From assembly GCA_041393535.1 (NCBI GenBank), contig JAWKJY010000008.1:124001-188000 (forward strand): a stretch of 64,000 bases of DNA, written 5' to 3'. How positions within the stretch are numbered: the first letter of the stretch is position 1; the number at the start of each line of letters is the position of its first letter. This document shows, piece after piece, positions 18,001-26,101 of the stretch. Source of the DNA: JAWKJY01 sp041393535. Its GTDB lineage: Bacteria; Actinomycetota; Thermoleophilia; Gaiellales; Gaiellaceae. The translations under genes were made by a program, and so were the position numbers. The notes beneath the pieces are model-generated. The model searched no databases and had not been told where the DNA came from. It saw nothing but the letters and a program-made list of their open reading frames with translations.

Positions 18001-18060
18001 CGCGCCGGCCCCGCCGGGGCCGGCGCGCGCACGCGCCCGGCGCGGGCCGGGCGCGTGCGC
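18001..18060 (+). terminator. two tandem perfect hairpins
   Basis: Stem 18001-18012/18016-18027 (12 bp, 3-base loop) is followed at once by stem 18027-18040/18047-18060 (14 bp, 6-base loop). They insulate the small stress gene from the microcompartment operon promoter about 70 bases downstream. Confidence 0.8.
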
Positions 18061-18111
18061 ACGCGGGGCGTGCGGTGCAGGCCAGAGACGGGCGGCGCTG
18101 CCGCTCCATTT

Positions 18112-18162
18112 CGTACCAAACAGACCGAATAGTGGACAAATGGTCTGTGTCGAGGGTACGAT
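18112..18162 (+). promoter_or_regulatory. microcompartment operon promoter with GntR-type operator
   Basis: A promoter-like pair TGGACA (18133-18138) and TACGAT (18157-18162) with an 18-base gap. The -35 lies inside an inverted repeat, CAGACC (18121-18126) and GGTCTG (18142-18147), with centres 21 bases (two helical turns) apart. CGTACC precedes it at 18112. Similar pieces (AGACCATTTG, GGTCTG, CGGTACG) recur at 25980-26038, after the GntR gene of this operon. Autoregulation by that GntR protein is inferred. Confidence 0.55.
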
Positions 18163-18172
18163 CGGTCCGGCC

Positions 18173-19456
18173 GTGCACGACTACGGACTCTTCTCCTACG
18201 AGTCGAAGGACGAGTTCGTCCGGAAGTCGAAGGACTTCTGGAACCCGGACAAGACGCAGTTCTGGCAGGACGCCGGCGTCGACCTCGTGATCGACCGCCG
18301 CGACGGCTACCTCTTCTGGGACATCGACGGCAAGCGGCTGATCGACCTGCACCTGAACGGCGGGACGTACAACCTCGGCCACCGCAACCCGGAGCTGATC
18401 GCGACGATCGAGCGCGCGATGCAGCGCTTCGACATGGGGAACCACCACTTCCCCTCGGTCGCGCGCACCGCCCTCGCCGAGGCGCTCGTCGCGACCGCGT
18501 CGCCGAACATGCGGCGGGTGATCTACGGCGCGAGCGGCGGCGAGGCGATCGACATCGCGATCAAGACGGCGCGGCACACGCGGCAGCGGCGCAAGATCGT
18601 CTCCGTGCTGAAGGGCTACCACGGGCACACGGGGCTCGCGGTCGCGACCGGTGACGACCGCTTCTCGAAGCTCTTCCTCGCCGACAACCCGGACGAGTTC
18701 GTGCAGGTGCCGTTCAACGACCTCGACGCGATGGAGGCCGCGCTGCGCGGGCGCGACGTCGCGGCGGTCGTGATGGAGACGATCCCCGCCACGTACGGCT
18801 TCCCGCTGCCCGATCCCGGCTACCTGCAGGCGGTCAAGGGCCTCTGCGAGCGCTACGACGCGCTCTACGTCGCCGACGAGGTGCAGACCGGCCTGATGCG
18901 GACCGGCGAGATGTGGGGGATCGCGAAGGCCGGGATCGAGCCGGACATCATGGTGGTCGGCAAGGGGATCACGGGCGGCATGTACCCGATCTCCTGCGTC
19001 GTCGTCAGCGAGGAGTGCTCGGCCTGGCTGAAGCAGGACGGCTTCGGGCACATCTCCACCTCGGCGGGCGCCGAGCTCGGGTGCGTCGTCGGGCTGAAGA
19101 CGCTCGAGATCTGCGGCCGGCCGGAGGTGCGGTCGATGGTGCACTACATCGCCGACCGCTTCGGCAGCGGGCTCCGCGCGATCCAGGAGCTCTACCCGGA
19201 CTGGTTCGTCGGCATCCGCCAGGACGGCGTCGTCATGGGCCTCGAGTTCGACCACCCGCAGGGCGCGAAGGCGGTCATGCGCCAGCTCTACGCGCACGGC
19301 GTGTGGGCGATCTTCTCGACGCTCGACCCGCGCGTGCTCCAGTTCAAGCCCGGGATCCTGCTCGAGCCGGAGCTGGTCGACGAGGTGCTCGACCGCACCG
19401 AGGTCTCCATCGGCAAGGCGCTCGCGGACGTCCAGGCGGGGTGGGTGGCCGCGTGA
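18173..19456 (+). CDS. PLP class III aminotransferase-fold phospho-lyase (aminoalcohol-phosphate lyase)
   Basis: 427 residues, full length for class III aminotransferase-fold enzymes. The PLP lysine is Lys264 in MVVGKGITGGMYP; the Asp-bearing block is YVADEVQTGLMRTG. In RMM-type microcompartment loci this fold acts as a phospho-lyase on aminopropanol phosphate, giving propionaldehyde, ammonia and phosphate. The kinase and aldehyde dehydrogenase in the same operon support that role over transamination. GTG at 18173 lies about 10 bases after the -10 box, so the mRNA may be nearly leaderless; ATG at 18140 is in frame but sits inside the operator. It overlaps the next gene by 4 bases. Confidence 0.85.
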   Translation: MHDYGLFSYESKDEFVRKSKDFWNPDKTQFWQDAGVDLVIDRRDGYLFWDIDGKRLIDLHLNGGTYNLGHRNPELIATIERAMQRFDMGNHHFPSVARTALAEALVATASPNMRRVIYGASGGEAIDIAIKTARHTRQRRKIVSVLKGYHGHTGLAVATGDDRFSKLFLADNPDEFVQVPFNDLDAMEAALRGRDVAAVVMETIPATYGFPLPDPGYLQAVKGLCERYDALYVADEVQTGLMRTGEMWGIAKAGIEPDIMVVGKGITGGMYPISCVVVSEECSAWLKQDGFGHISTSAGAELGCVVGLKTLEICGRPEVRSMVHYIADRFGSGLRAIQELYPDWFVGIRQDGVVMGLEFDHPQGAKAVMRQLYAHGVWAIFSTLDPRVLQFKPGILLEPELVDEVLDRTEVSIGKALADVQAGWVAA

Positions 19457-20973
19457 GCGAGCTGCTGCTCGGCCGCCCCGGCGGCGTCGACCGCGCGCGG
19501 ATGATGCTCCAGCGCGCGCACTGGGCGGCGACCGCCTTCGCGACGTACGACCGGGCCCGCGTCCACCGGATCGTCGAGGCGGTCGCCGGGGCCGCGCACG
19601 CGAACGCCGAGCGCTATGCGGAGTGGGCGGTGCGCGAGACCGGCATGGGGGTGGTCGAGCACAAGCGCCTGAAGAACGAGGCGTGCTCACGCGGCATCCT
19701 CGAGGCGTACGCCGACCACGACCTCGTCGGCGCGCGCGTCGACCGCGAGCGCCGCATCGTCGAGCTGCCGCGCCCCGCGGGCGTCGTGCTGGCGCTGACC
19801 CCGTCGACGAACCCCGTCGCGACGGTCTACTTCAAGGTGCTGCTCTCGCTGCTGACGCGCAACGCGGTGGTCGTCAGCCCGCACCCGCTCGCCCGGGAGT
19901 GCTGCGTCGACGCGGCGCGCCTGCTCGCGGGCGCCGCCGTCGCCGCGGGCGCGCCGGACGGTTGCGTCCAGGTGGTGGAGGAGCCGACGATCCCGCTCGT
20001 CGAGGCGCTGATGGAGGATCCGCGGACGAACGTCATCCTCGCGACCGGCGGCGTCGGCGTCGTCCGCGCGGCGTACCGGTCGGGCAACCCGGCGATCGGC
20101 GTCGGCCCCGGCAACGTGCCGGTGCTCGTCGACGCGACGGCCGACCTCGGCCGCGCGGCGCGCTGCATCGCCGACTCGAAGTCGTTCGACAACTCGATCC
20201 TCTGCACGAACGAGTCCGTCCTGATCGCCGAGGAGCGGATCGCCGACCGGCTCGTCCAGGCGCTCGCCGCCGAGGGCGCCCACCTGCTCGCCGCCGACGA
20301 CGTCGCGCGCGTCCGCGAGACCCTGTTCCCCGGCGGCCGGCTGGACGTGGCGCTGATCGGCAAGGACGCGCAGGCGATCGCGGGCGCGGCCGGCGTGCGC
20401 GTGCCGGCCCGGACGCGCGTGCTGCTCGCGCCGTTCGACCTCGTCGTCCCGGAGGAGCCGCTCGCGCGCGAGAAGATGGCACCGGTGCTCGGGCTCGTGC
20501 GCGTCGCCGACGCGCGGCGCGGGATCGACGCGGCGCGGGCCGTGCTGCGGATCGGCGGCGCCGGCCACTCCGCGGCGATCCACTCGACCGACCCGACGAC
20601 GATCCTGGCCTTCGGCGCCGCGGTGCCCGTGCTGCGCGTCGCGGTCAACGCCGGCGGCAGCACCGGCTCGGCCGGGATCGGCACGGGCCTGCCGATCTCG
20701 ATGACCATCGGGACGGGCTTCTTCGGGCGCAGCTCGCTCGGCAAGAACCTCGAGCCGGACGACCTCGTCCACTGGACGCGCGCCGCGTACACGAGCGACC
20801 CGGCCGTGCCCTTCGGCGACTTCGAGGGGCTCGACCCGTGGAGCGCGATGCCCGCCCCGGTGCCGGTGCCCACGGCTGCGGGCGCTCCGGCCGGCGGGGC
20901 GAGCGACGAGCTGCGCGACGAGGTCCGGCGGCTCCTGCTCGAGGAGCTGCGCGACCTGATCGGGAGCCGCTGA
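19453..20973 (+). CDS. CoA-acylating aldehyde dehydrogenase, microcompartment cargo
   Basis: 506 residues of the EutE/PduP-like class, which turns an aldehyde, CoA and NAD into acyl-CoA. The catalytic Cys is Cys251 in FDNSILCTNES. Nucleotide and CoA-binding blocks include LTPSTNPVATVYFK and AIGVGPGNVPV. The C-terminal 26 residues after an Ala/Pro/Gly linker form an amphipathic helix (SDELRDEVRRLLLEELRDLI), typical of an encapsulation peptide that targets cargo to the shell. It is coupled to the lyase upstream by a GTGA overlap. Propionaldehyde is the expected substrate. Confidence 0.92.
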   Translation: MSELLLGRPGGVDRARMMLQRAHWAATAFATYDRARVHRIVEAVAGAAHANAERYAEWAVRETGMGVVEHKRLKNEACSRGILEAYADHDLVGARVDRERRIVELPRPAGVVLALTPSTNPVATVYFKVLLSLLTRNAVVVSPHPLARECCVDAARLLAGAAVAAGAPDGCVQVVEEPTIPLVEALMEDPRTNVILATGGVGVVRAAYRSGNPAIGVGPGNVPVLVDATADLGRAARCIADSKSFDNSILCTNESVLIAEERIADRLVQALAAEGAHLLAADDVARVRETLFPGGRLDVALIGKDAQAIAGAAGVRVPARTRVLLAPFDLVVPEEPLAREKMAPVLGLVRVADARRGIDAARAVLRIGGAGHSAAIHSTDPTTILAFGAAVPVLRVAVNAGGSTGSAGIGTGLPISMTIGTGFFGRSSLGKNLEPDDLVHWTRAAYTSDPAVPFGDFEGLDPWSAMPAPVPVPTAAGAPAGGASDELRDEVRRLLLEELRDLIGSR

Positions 20974-20976
20974 GCC

Positions 20977-21579
20977 GTGGCCGAGCTGCGCTCGTTCATC
21001 TTCCTCGACCAGCTCCAGCCGCAGACGATGTGCTACCTCGGCACGTGGATCCGCGGCCGGCTGCCGCGCACCGGGATGGCGGCGCAGATCATCGAGATCG
21101 CGCCCGGGATCGACATCGAGCCGCTCACCGACGTCGCGCTCAAGCACGACGAGGTCGACGCGGGGATCCTCGTCGTCGAGCGCCAGTTCGGCTACCTCGA
21201 GCTCCACTCGCGCTCGACCGCGGCCGTGCAGTCGGCGAGCGCCGCCGTGCTCGACGCGCTCGGCGCGTCGCCGGCCGACGCCACGCGCCCGCAGATCCTC
21301 GCCAGCCGGATCATCACGCGGATCGACGGCCAGCACGCCTTCCTCGTCAACCGCAACAAGGTCGGCTCGATGGCGCTGCCCGGCGAGTCGCTCTTCGTGC
21401 TCGAGGTCCAGCCGGCCTCGTACGCGATCCTCGCGACGAACGAGGCGGAGAAGACCGCGCGGATCAAGGTCGTCGACTACCGGATGATCGGCGCGACCGG
21501 CCGGGTCTACCTGTCCGGCAGCGAGGCGGACGTCCGCACCGCGGCCGACGCCGCCGTCGAGGCGCTGGGCGGGCGATGA
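20977..21579 (+). CDS. BMC-T: tandem-domain microcompartment shell protein (first copy)
   Basis: 200 residues with two BMC-like halves. Blocks VALKHDEVDAGILVVERQFG and DYRMIGATGRVYLSGSEADV mark the BMC fold. Tandem-domain proteins assemble as pseudohexameric trimers and often carry a gated pore. The central NRNKVGSMALPGESLFVLEV block is shared with the second copy at 22741, so the two are paralogues. GTG start, three bases after the aldehyde dehydrogenase stop. It lies between cargo genes and the pentamer/hexamer genes, as in other RMM-type loci. Confidence 0.88.
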   Translation: MAELRSFIFLDQLQPQTMCYLGTWIRGRLPRTGMAAQIIEIAPGIDIEPLTDVALKHDEVDAGILVVERQFGYLELHSRSTAAVQSASAAVLDALGASPADATRPQILASRIITRIDGQHAFLVNRNKVGSMALPGESLFVLEVQPASYAILATNEAEKTARIKVVDYRMIGATGRVYLSGSEADVRTAADAAVEALGGR

Positions 21580-22183
21580 GCGGGACGAACGGGAGCGACG
21601 CGGCCGTGCGCGACGCGCTGCGCGAGGTGCTGCGCGAGCTGCTGCCGGAGCTGCTCGGGGAGGAGGCGCCCGCGGCCCCCGCGAGCGCGTCGCCGCCCGC
21701 CCCGAGCGGACACGACGTCGTGCCGCAGGTGCCGCCGCCGCCCGTCGCCGTTGTCCACCGGCCGTCGACCTGGGCCGCCCCGGCGGCCCCCGCGCGCGAG
21801 CCCGGGCCCGCCGAGGAGCCCGCGCCGACGCGCGCGGCCGTCCCGGACGGCGTCGAGGTCGAGCACGTGGCGCTCGACACGGACGCCGACCTCCAGGCCC
21901 TCGTCCTGCGCGTCGTGCGGCTGTGCGAGAGCCCGCGCGACCGCCAGCGGCTCCGCTCGGGCAGGCTCCGCTTCGCGCTGCGCCCGCGCGCCGCCGCGCC
22001 GGGAGCGTCGACGGCCGGGCCGTCGCTGCGGATCGAGCGCGGCGCCGTCGGGGAGCGCGCGATCGAGGAGGCGGCCACGGCCGGCCGGAGGCTCGTCCTC
22101 GGCCCCCGCGCCGTCCTGACCCCCTGGCGCGCGACCGGGCGAAGCAGCTCGGCGTCGAGATCGAGAGGGAGAGGCGATGCTGA
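21576..22183 (+). CDS. unknown microcompartment protein with N-terminal encapsulation-like helix, frame-broken
   Basis: ATG at 21576 overlaps the BMC-T stop. Residues 9-28 (AVRDALREVLRELLPELLGE) form an amphipathic helix like encapsulation peptides. A Pro/Ala linker of about 40 residues follows, then a folded part (VEVEHVALDTDADLQALVLR, RQRLRSGRLRFALRP, RRLVLGPRAVLTP). The frame breaks in a run of C at about 22120. Adding one C gives LTPLARDRAKQLGVEIERER and a TGA at 22181-22183 that overlaps the BMC-P ATG, so one base is very probably missing. No enzyme family is recognised; cargo scaffold or cofactor protein are both possible. Confidence 0.75.
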
Positions 22184-22454
22184 AGGGCCGTGTCACCGGA
22201 GCGGTCTGGGCGACCAGGCGGCTCGAGCAGCTCCCGAGCGGGGCGTTCCTCGAGGTCGAGCTCGACGGCGGCGGGACGATCGTCGCGTTCGACGTGCTGG
22301 GCAGCGGCGCGGGCGAGCGGGTGCTCGTCGCGACCGGCTCGGTCGCCTCGTCGCAGTTCCCCGGCGCGCCGCCGATCGACGCGCTGATCATCGGCTCGAT
22401 CGACGAGCCGCCGACCCGCCGCCGGCGGGCTGACCTGACAACGAGGAGGAACCC

Positions 22455-22476
<22 letters not shown>
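22177..22476 (+). CDS. BMC-P: EutN/CcmL-family pentameric vertex protein
   Basis: 99 residues. The family opening MLKGRVTGAVWATRRLEQLPSG, the central GGTIVAFDVLGSGAGERVLVATGSVA and PIDALIIGSID are all present. Pentamers cap the vertices of the shell. The last dozen residues (RRRRADLTTRRNP...) run past the usual family end and overlap the BMC-H ribosome site and start, so a frame slip near 22430 is possible. The start overlaps the end of the repaired upstream gene. Confidence 0.92.
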
Positions 22477-22730
<254 letters not shown>

Positions 22731-22740
22731 GCTCCACGGC

Positions 22741-23385
22741 GTGCCGCCGACGCATCCGATCGAGCTCCGCGTCTACCTGCCGCTCGACGACCTCTCGCCG
22801 CAGTTCGCCGCGGCGATGGGGACGCCGACGCGCGCCCGCGGCTACCCGCCGATGCAGGGCGACCACGCGCTGATCGTCGAGGTCGCGCCCGGGCTCGCGA
22901 TCGAGCGCGTGACCGACCTCGCGCTCAAGGCCGTGCCGGACGTCGACGTCGGGATCCTCTTCGTCGAGCGGCAGTTCGGCGTGCTCGAGCTGCACGCCTC
23001 CGACCCCGCGCTCGTCGAGCGGGCGGGCGAGGCGATCCTGGCGGGGATCGGCGCCAGCCCGGCGCAGCAGCTGCGCCCGCGCGTGCTCTACGAGGACGTG
23101 ATCGAGGACGTGACCGACCAGCACGCCGTGATCGTCAACCGCAACCGGCAGGCCTCGATGCTGCTGCCCGGCCAGACGCTGCTCGTCGCCGAGGTGACGC
23201 CCGCGCTCTTCGCGGCCGTCGCCGCGAACGAGGCCGAGCGCGCCGCGCCCGACGTCACGCTCGTCGACCTGTCGATGATCGGCGCTGCCGGGCGGGTGTA
23301 CCTCGCAGGCACGACGCCGAGCGTCGAGGTCGCGCGCGACGCGCTGGGCCGCGTGCTCTCGTCGATCGAGGGCCGCGACCACTGA
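22741..23385 (+). CDS. BMC-T: tandem-domain microcompartment shell protein (second copy)
   Basis: 214 residues, paralogous to the copy at 20977: VTDLALKAVPDVDVGILFVERQFG, NRNRQASMLLPGQTLLVAEV and DLSMIGAAGRVYLAGTTPSV align throughout. The N-terminus (ELRVYLPLDDLSPQFAAAMG) differs from the first copy (RSFIFLDQLQPQTMCYLG), so the two may face different sides or form mixed shells. GTG start 10 bases after BMC-H. Its stop overlaps the next gene's presumed CTG start as CTGA. Confidence 0.9.
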   Translation: MPPTHPIELRVYLPLDDLSPQFAAAMGTPTRARGYPPMQGDHALIVEVAPGLAIERVTDLALKAVPDVDVGILFVERQFGVLELHASDPALVERAGEAILAGIGASPAQQLRPRVLYEDVIEDVTDQHAVIVNRNRQASMLLPGQTLLVAEVTPALFAAVAANEAERAAPDVTLVDLSMIGAAGRVYLAGTTPSVEVARDALGRVLSSIEGRDH

Positions 23386-24380
23386 GCGGCGCGGCCGGCA
23401 CCGACGCGCAGGCGCGGCTCGACCGCCTGGCCGCGCGCGCGCTCTCGGCCTACGACCTCTCCCCGGAGGCGACGCCCGAGCTCGTCAACGTCTCCGAGAA
23501 CACGACCTACCGCGTCGACGACCCGGCGACGGGCAGGCGCGCCGCGCTGCGCGTCCACCGGCTCGACTACCACGGGCGCGGCGAGATCGAGTCCGAGCTC
23601 GACTGGGTCGAGGCGCTCGCCGCCGACGGGGTGGTCGAGACGCCGCCGGTCGTCCGCGCGCGCGACGGCTCGCGCGTCGTCACGGTGGCGACGGACGAGC
23701 TGGCCGACCCGCGCTACGTCGTCCTCTTCGACTGGCTCGAGGGAGACGCGCCGCGGGAGGACGACGTCGCGCAGTTCCGCCGGCTCGGCGCGCTCACCGC
23801 CCGCCTGCACGCGCACGCGCGCGCCTGGCGGCGCCCGGCCGGCTTCGCGCGCTTCACCTGGGACTACGAGACGACGCTCGGCCCGGCCGCGCGCTGGGGG
23901 CGCTGGCAGGACGGGCTCGGGATCGGCCGAGAGGAGCTCGACCTGCTCGGTCGCCTCGACGGCGCGCTGCGCCGCCGCCTCGAGGCCTACGGCGCCGCGG
24001 CCGACCGGTTCGGGCTCGTCCACGCCGACCTGCGGCTCGCGAACCTCCTCGTCGCGGGCGAGCGGACGGCCGTGATCGACTTCGACGACGCCGGCCTCTC
24101 GTGGTTCATGTACGACTGGGGCACGGCGGTCAGCTTCATCGAGCACCTGCCGACCGTCCCGGAGATGCAGTCGGCGTGGGTCGACGGCTACCGCGGGGTC
24201 GCGCCGCTCGCGGCCGCCGACGAGGCGGAGCTCGGGACGTTCGTCCTGCTCCGGCGGCTCCTTCTCGTCGCCTGGGTCGGGTCGCACCACGCCTACGCGC
24301 CGGAGGCGGCCGAGCTCGGCGCCCCCTTCACCGCGGGCACGTGCGAGCTGGCCGAGCGGTTCCTGGCCGGCCGCGGCTGA
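23382..24380 (+). CDS. APH-family aminoalcohol kinase
   Basis: About 332 residues. Kinase core: HADLRLAN (His214, Asp216, Asn221) and VIDFDDAG (Asp233), the aminoglycoside-phosphotransferase/choline-kinase type. In aminoalcohol microcompartment loci this enzyme phosphorylates 1-amino-2-propanol (or ethanolamine) with ATP, making the substrate of the phospho-lyase. No ATG or GTG exists upstream of conserved sequence; the in-frame codon at the stop of BMC-T is CTG (CTGA overlap), chosen as the start because LVNVSENTTYRV, the expected N-terminal ATP-binding strand, must be included. Confidence 0.85.
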   Translation: MSGAAGTDAQARLDRLAARALSAYDLSPEATPELVNVSENTTYRVDDPATGRRAALRVHRLDYHGRGEIESELDWVEALAADGVVETPPVVRARDGSRVVTVATDELADPRYVVLFDWLEGDAPREDDVAQFRRLGALTARLHAHARAWRRPAGFARFTWDYETTLGPAARWGRWQDGLGIGREELDLLGRLDGALRRRLEAYGAAADRFGLVHADLRLANLLVAGERTAVIDFDDAGLSWFMYDWGTAVSFIEHLPTVPEMQSAWVDGYRGVAPLAAADEAELGTFVLLRRLLLVAWVGSHHAYAPEAAELGAPFTAGTCELAERFLAGRG

Positions 24381-24397
24381 CCGATCCGGTCCATAAT
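24379..24397 (+). promoter_or_regulatory. internal promoter-like site before the SDR gene
   Basis: A CATAAT -10-like box (24392-24397) lies 7 bases before the ATG at 24405, which would give a leaderless mRNA. It is preceded by an inverted repeat GACCG-ATC-CGGTC (24379-24391). It could drive the SDR and GntR genes apart from the main operon promoter. Confidence 0.35.
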
Positions 24398-24404
24398 CGC
24401 GCCC

Positions 24405-25184
24405 ATGTTCACACCGATCAGCGGCTGCGCCGTCCTCGTCACCGGGGGCACGCGCGGCATCGGCAAGGGGATCGCGCGGGTCTTCGCCGCCGCCGGCGCG
24501 CGGGTCGCGGTCACGGGCCGCGACGCGGCGGGCGGGGAGGCCGCCGTGCGCGACCTGGCCGGCCTCGCAGGCGAGGTCGTCTTCCTGCAGGGCGACGTCG
24601 GCGTCGAGGCCGACCGCAGCCGCGTCGCGGCCGAGACGGTCGACCGGCTCGGCGGGCTCGACGTGCTCTGCGCGAACGCGGGCGTCTTCCCGAGCGCGAC
24701 GCTCGCGGAGATGACCGAGCAGGACCTGGACGAGATCCTCGCGGTCAACGTCAAGGGCACGATGCTGATGGTGCGCGACTGCGTGCCCGCGCTCGAGCGC
24801 TCCGGCCGCGGCCGCGTCGTGATCACGTCGTCGATCACCGGTCCCGTCACGGGCTACCCGGGCTGGTCGCACTACGGCGCGACCAAGGCCGCGCAGCTCG
24901 GCTTCATGCGCACCGCCGCGATGGAGCTCGCGCCGAAGGGGATCACGGTCAACGCCGTCCTGCCGGGCAACGTCGCGACCGAGGGGCTCGACGAGCTGGG
25001 CGAGGACTACCTGCGCCAGATGGAGGAGTCGATCCCGCTGCGGCGGCTCGGCGCCGTCGAGGACATCGGCAACGCGTGCCTCTTCCTCGCCACCGTCGAG
25101 GCCGGCTACATCACCGGGCAGACGATCGTCGTCGACGGCGGCCAGGTGCTGCCCGAGTCGCTCCAGGCGCTCCAGTCGATCTGA
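24405..25184 (+). CDS. short-chain dehydrogenase, probable 1-amino-2-propanol dehydrogenase
   Basis: 259 residues, classical SDR. The cofactor motif is TGGTRGIG (residues 13-20), CANAG at about 89-93, and the catalytic set is Ser143, Tyr157 and Lys161. RMM-type loci encode an SDR that interconverts aminoacetone and (S)-1-amino-2-propanol with NAD(H); the operon position supports that role here. It could also recycle NADH from the aldehyde dehydrogenase. The stop overlaps the GntR start by one base (TGATG). Confidence 0.85.
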   Translation: MFTPISGCAVLVTGGTRGIGKGIARVFAAAGARVAVTGRDAAGGEAAVRDLAGLAGEVVFLQGDVGVEADRSRVAAETVDRLGGLDVLCANAGVFPSATLAEMTEQDLDEILAVNVKGTMLMVRDCVPALERSGRGRVVITSSITGPVTGYPGWSHYGATKAAQLGFMRTAAMELAPKGITVNAVLPGNVATEGLDELGEDYLRQMEESIPLRRLGAVEDIGNACLFLATVEAGYITGQTIVVDGGQVLPESLQALQSI

Positions 25185-25981
25185 TGCCGCGCACGCGGCG
25201 AGACGACGCCAACGCGGCCGACGCGCCGGCGCTCGGCCGCGCCGCGGACGCGGTGCGCCGGCGCGTGCTCGAGGAGATCGCGCGCGGCGCCCTCCAGCCG
25301 GGTCAGCGGCTCGGCGCCGAGCGGGAGCTCGCGGAGGCCTACGGGGTCAGCCGCTCGACGCTCCGCGCGGCGCTCGACGCGCTCGAGTCGACCGGCTCGA
25401 TCCGTCGCCAGCTCGGCCGCTCGGGCGGGATCTTCGTCGCGGAGCGCAAGGTCGAGCGCGACCTGACGAGCCTGGCCGGGCTGCCGTCCTACCTGCGCCG
25501 CCAGGGCTTCACGGCGGGCGCGCGCGTGCTCGCGACGGCCACGCTCGAGGCGGACGAGGAGACGGCCGCGGCGCTCGGCCTCCCGGCCGGAGCGCTCGTG
25601 TACGAGATCTCGCGCGTGCGCCTCGCCGACGGCGACCCGATCTCGCTCGAGCGCGCGACCTTCCCCGCCGACCGCTTCCCCGACCTGCTCGACCGCCCGC
25701 TCGGCGGCTCGCTCTACGAGCTGCTCGAGGACGCCTACGGGCTGCAGCCGGGCGAGGCGGAGGAGCGGATCGAGGTCGTCGGCGCCACCTCGAACGAGGC
25801 GCGCGTGCTCGGCGTGCAGCGGGGCGCGCCGCTCGTCTCGGTCGGCCGGATCGCGACCGACCGCGAGGGCCGCCGCTTCGAGCGCTCGCACGACCTGTTC
25901 CGCGGCGACCGCGTCAGGATCGTCGTGCGCTCCCGCGCGGCCGGGGACGGGCCCGTGGCGAGCGTCGTCGAGGTCGTGTAG
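25184..25981 (+). CDS. GntR/HutC-family regulator with UTRA sensor domain
   Basis: 265 residues. The N-terminal winged helix (LQPGQRLGAERELAEAYGVSRSTLRAALDALESTGSIRR) has the GntR signature. The C-terminal UTRA domain (RVRLADGDPISLERATFPADRFP; FERSHDLFRGDRVRIVVRSR) binds a small ligand. It is the last gene of the microcompartment operon, so probably the local regulator, sensing a pathway aminoalcohol or its phosphate (inference). Operator-like repeats lie at the operon start and right after this gene. Confidence 0.9.
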   Translation: MPRTRRDDANAADAPALGRAADAVRRRVLEEIARGALQPGQRLGAERELAEAYGVSRSTLRAALDALESTGSIRRQLGRSGGIFVAERKVERDLTSLAGLPSYLRRQGFTAGARVLATATLEADEETAAALGLPAGALVYEISRVRLADGDPISLERATFPADRFPDLLDRPLGGSLYELLEDAYGLQPGEAEERIEVVGATSNEARVLGVQRGAPLVSVGRIATDREGRRFERSHDLFRGDRVRIVVRSRAAGDGPVASVVEVV

Positions 25982-26053
25982 ACCATTTGGCGCCGCCGGT
26001 GGCCGGTCGCGCGTGATTGGTCTGCGCAATTCGGTACGTGGCCATCCTATGAT
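25980..26053 (+). promoter_or_regulatory. HyuAB3 promoter region with operator-like elements matching the microcompartment promoter
   Basis: AGACCATTTG overlaps the GntR stop, GGTCTG lies at 26019-26024, CGGTACG at 26032-26038, and a -10-like TATGAT at 26048-26053. The reverse complement of the middle part (CGTACCGAA...CAGACC.AAT) lines up with 18112-18129 of the microcompartment promoter. Suggests that the GntR protein also controls HyuA3-HyuB3. Confidence 0.5.
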
Positions 26054-26101
26054 GGCGCCGCGGGCGCGGTCGCGCCCTGACTCCGATCCCTGGAGGTCTG
26101 C

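Noticed and set aside
18140..18172. ATG at 18140 as start of the phospho-lyase
   Set aside because: It lies within the operator and upstream of the -10 box, so it would not be transcribed from the promoter proposed there; GTG at 18173 is preferred.
15225..19690. Long minus-strand frames opposite HyuB2 and the aminotransferase-fold gene
   Set aside because: Shadow frames produced by GC-biased third positions; the plus strand carries conserved enzymes.
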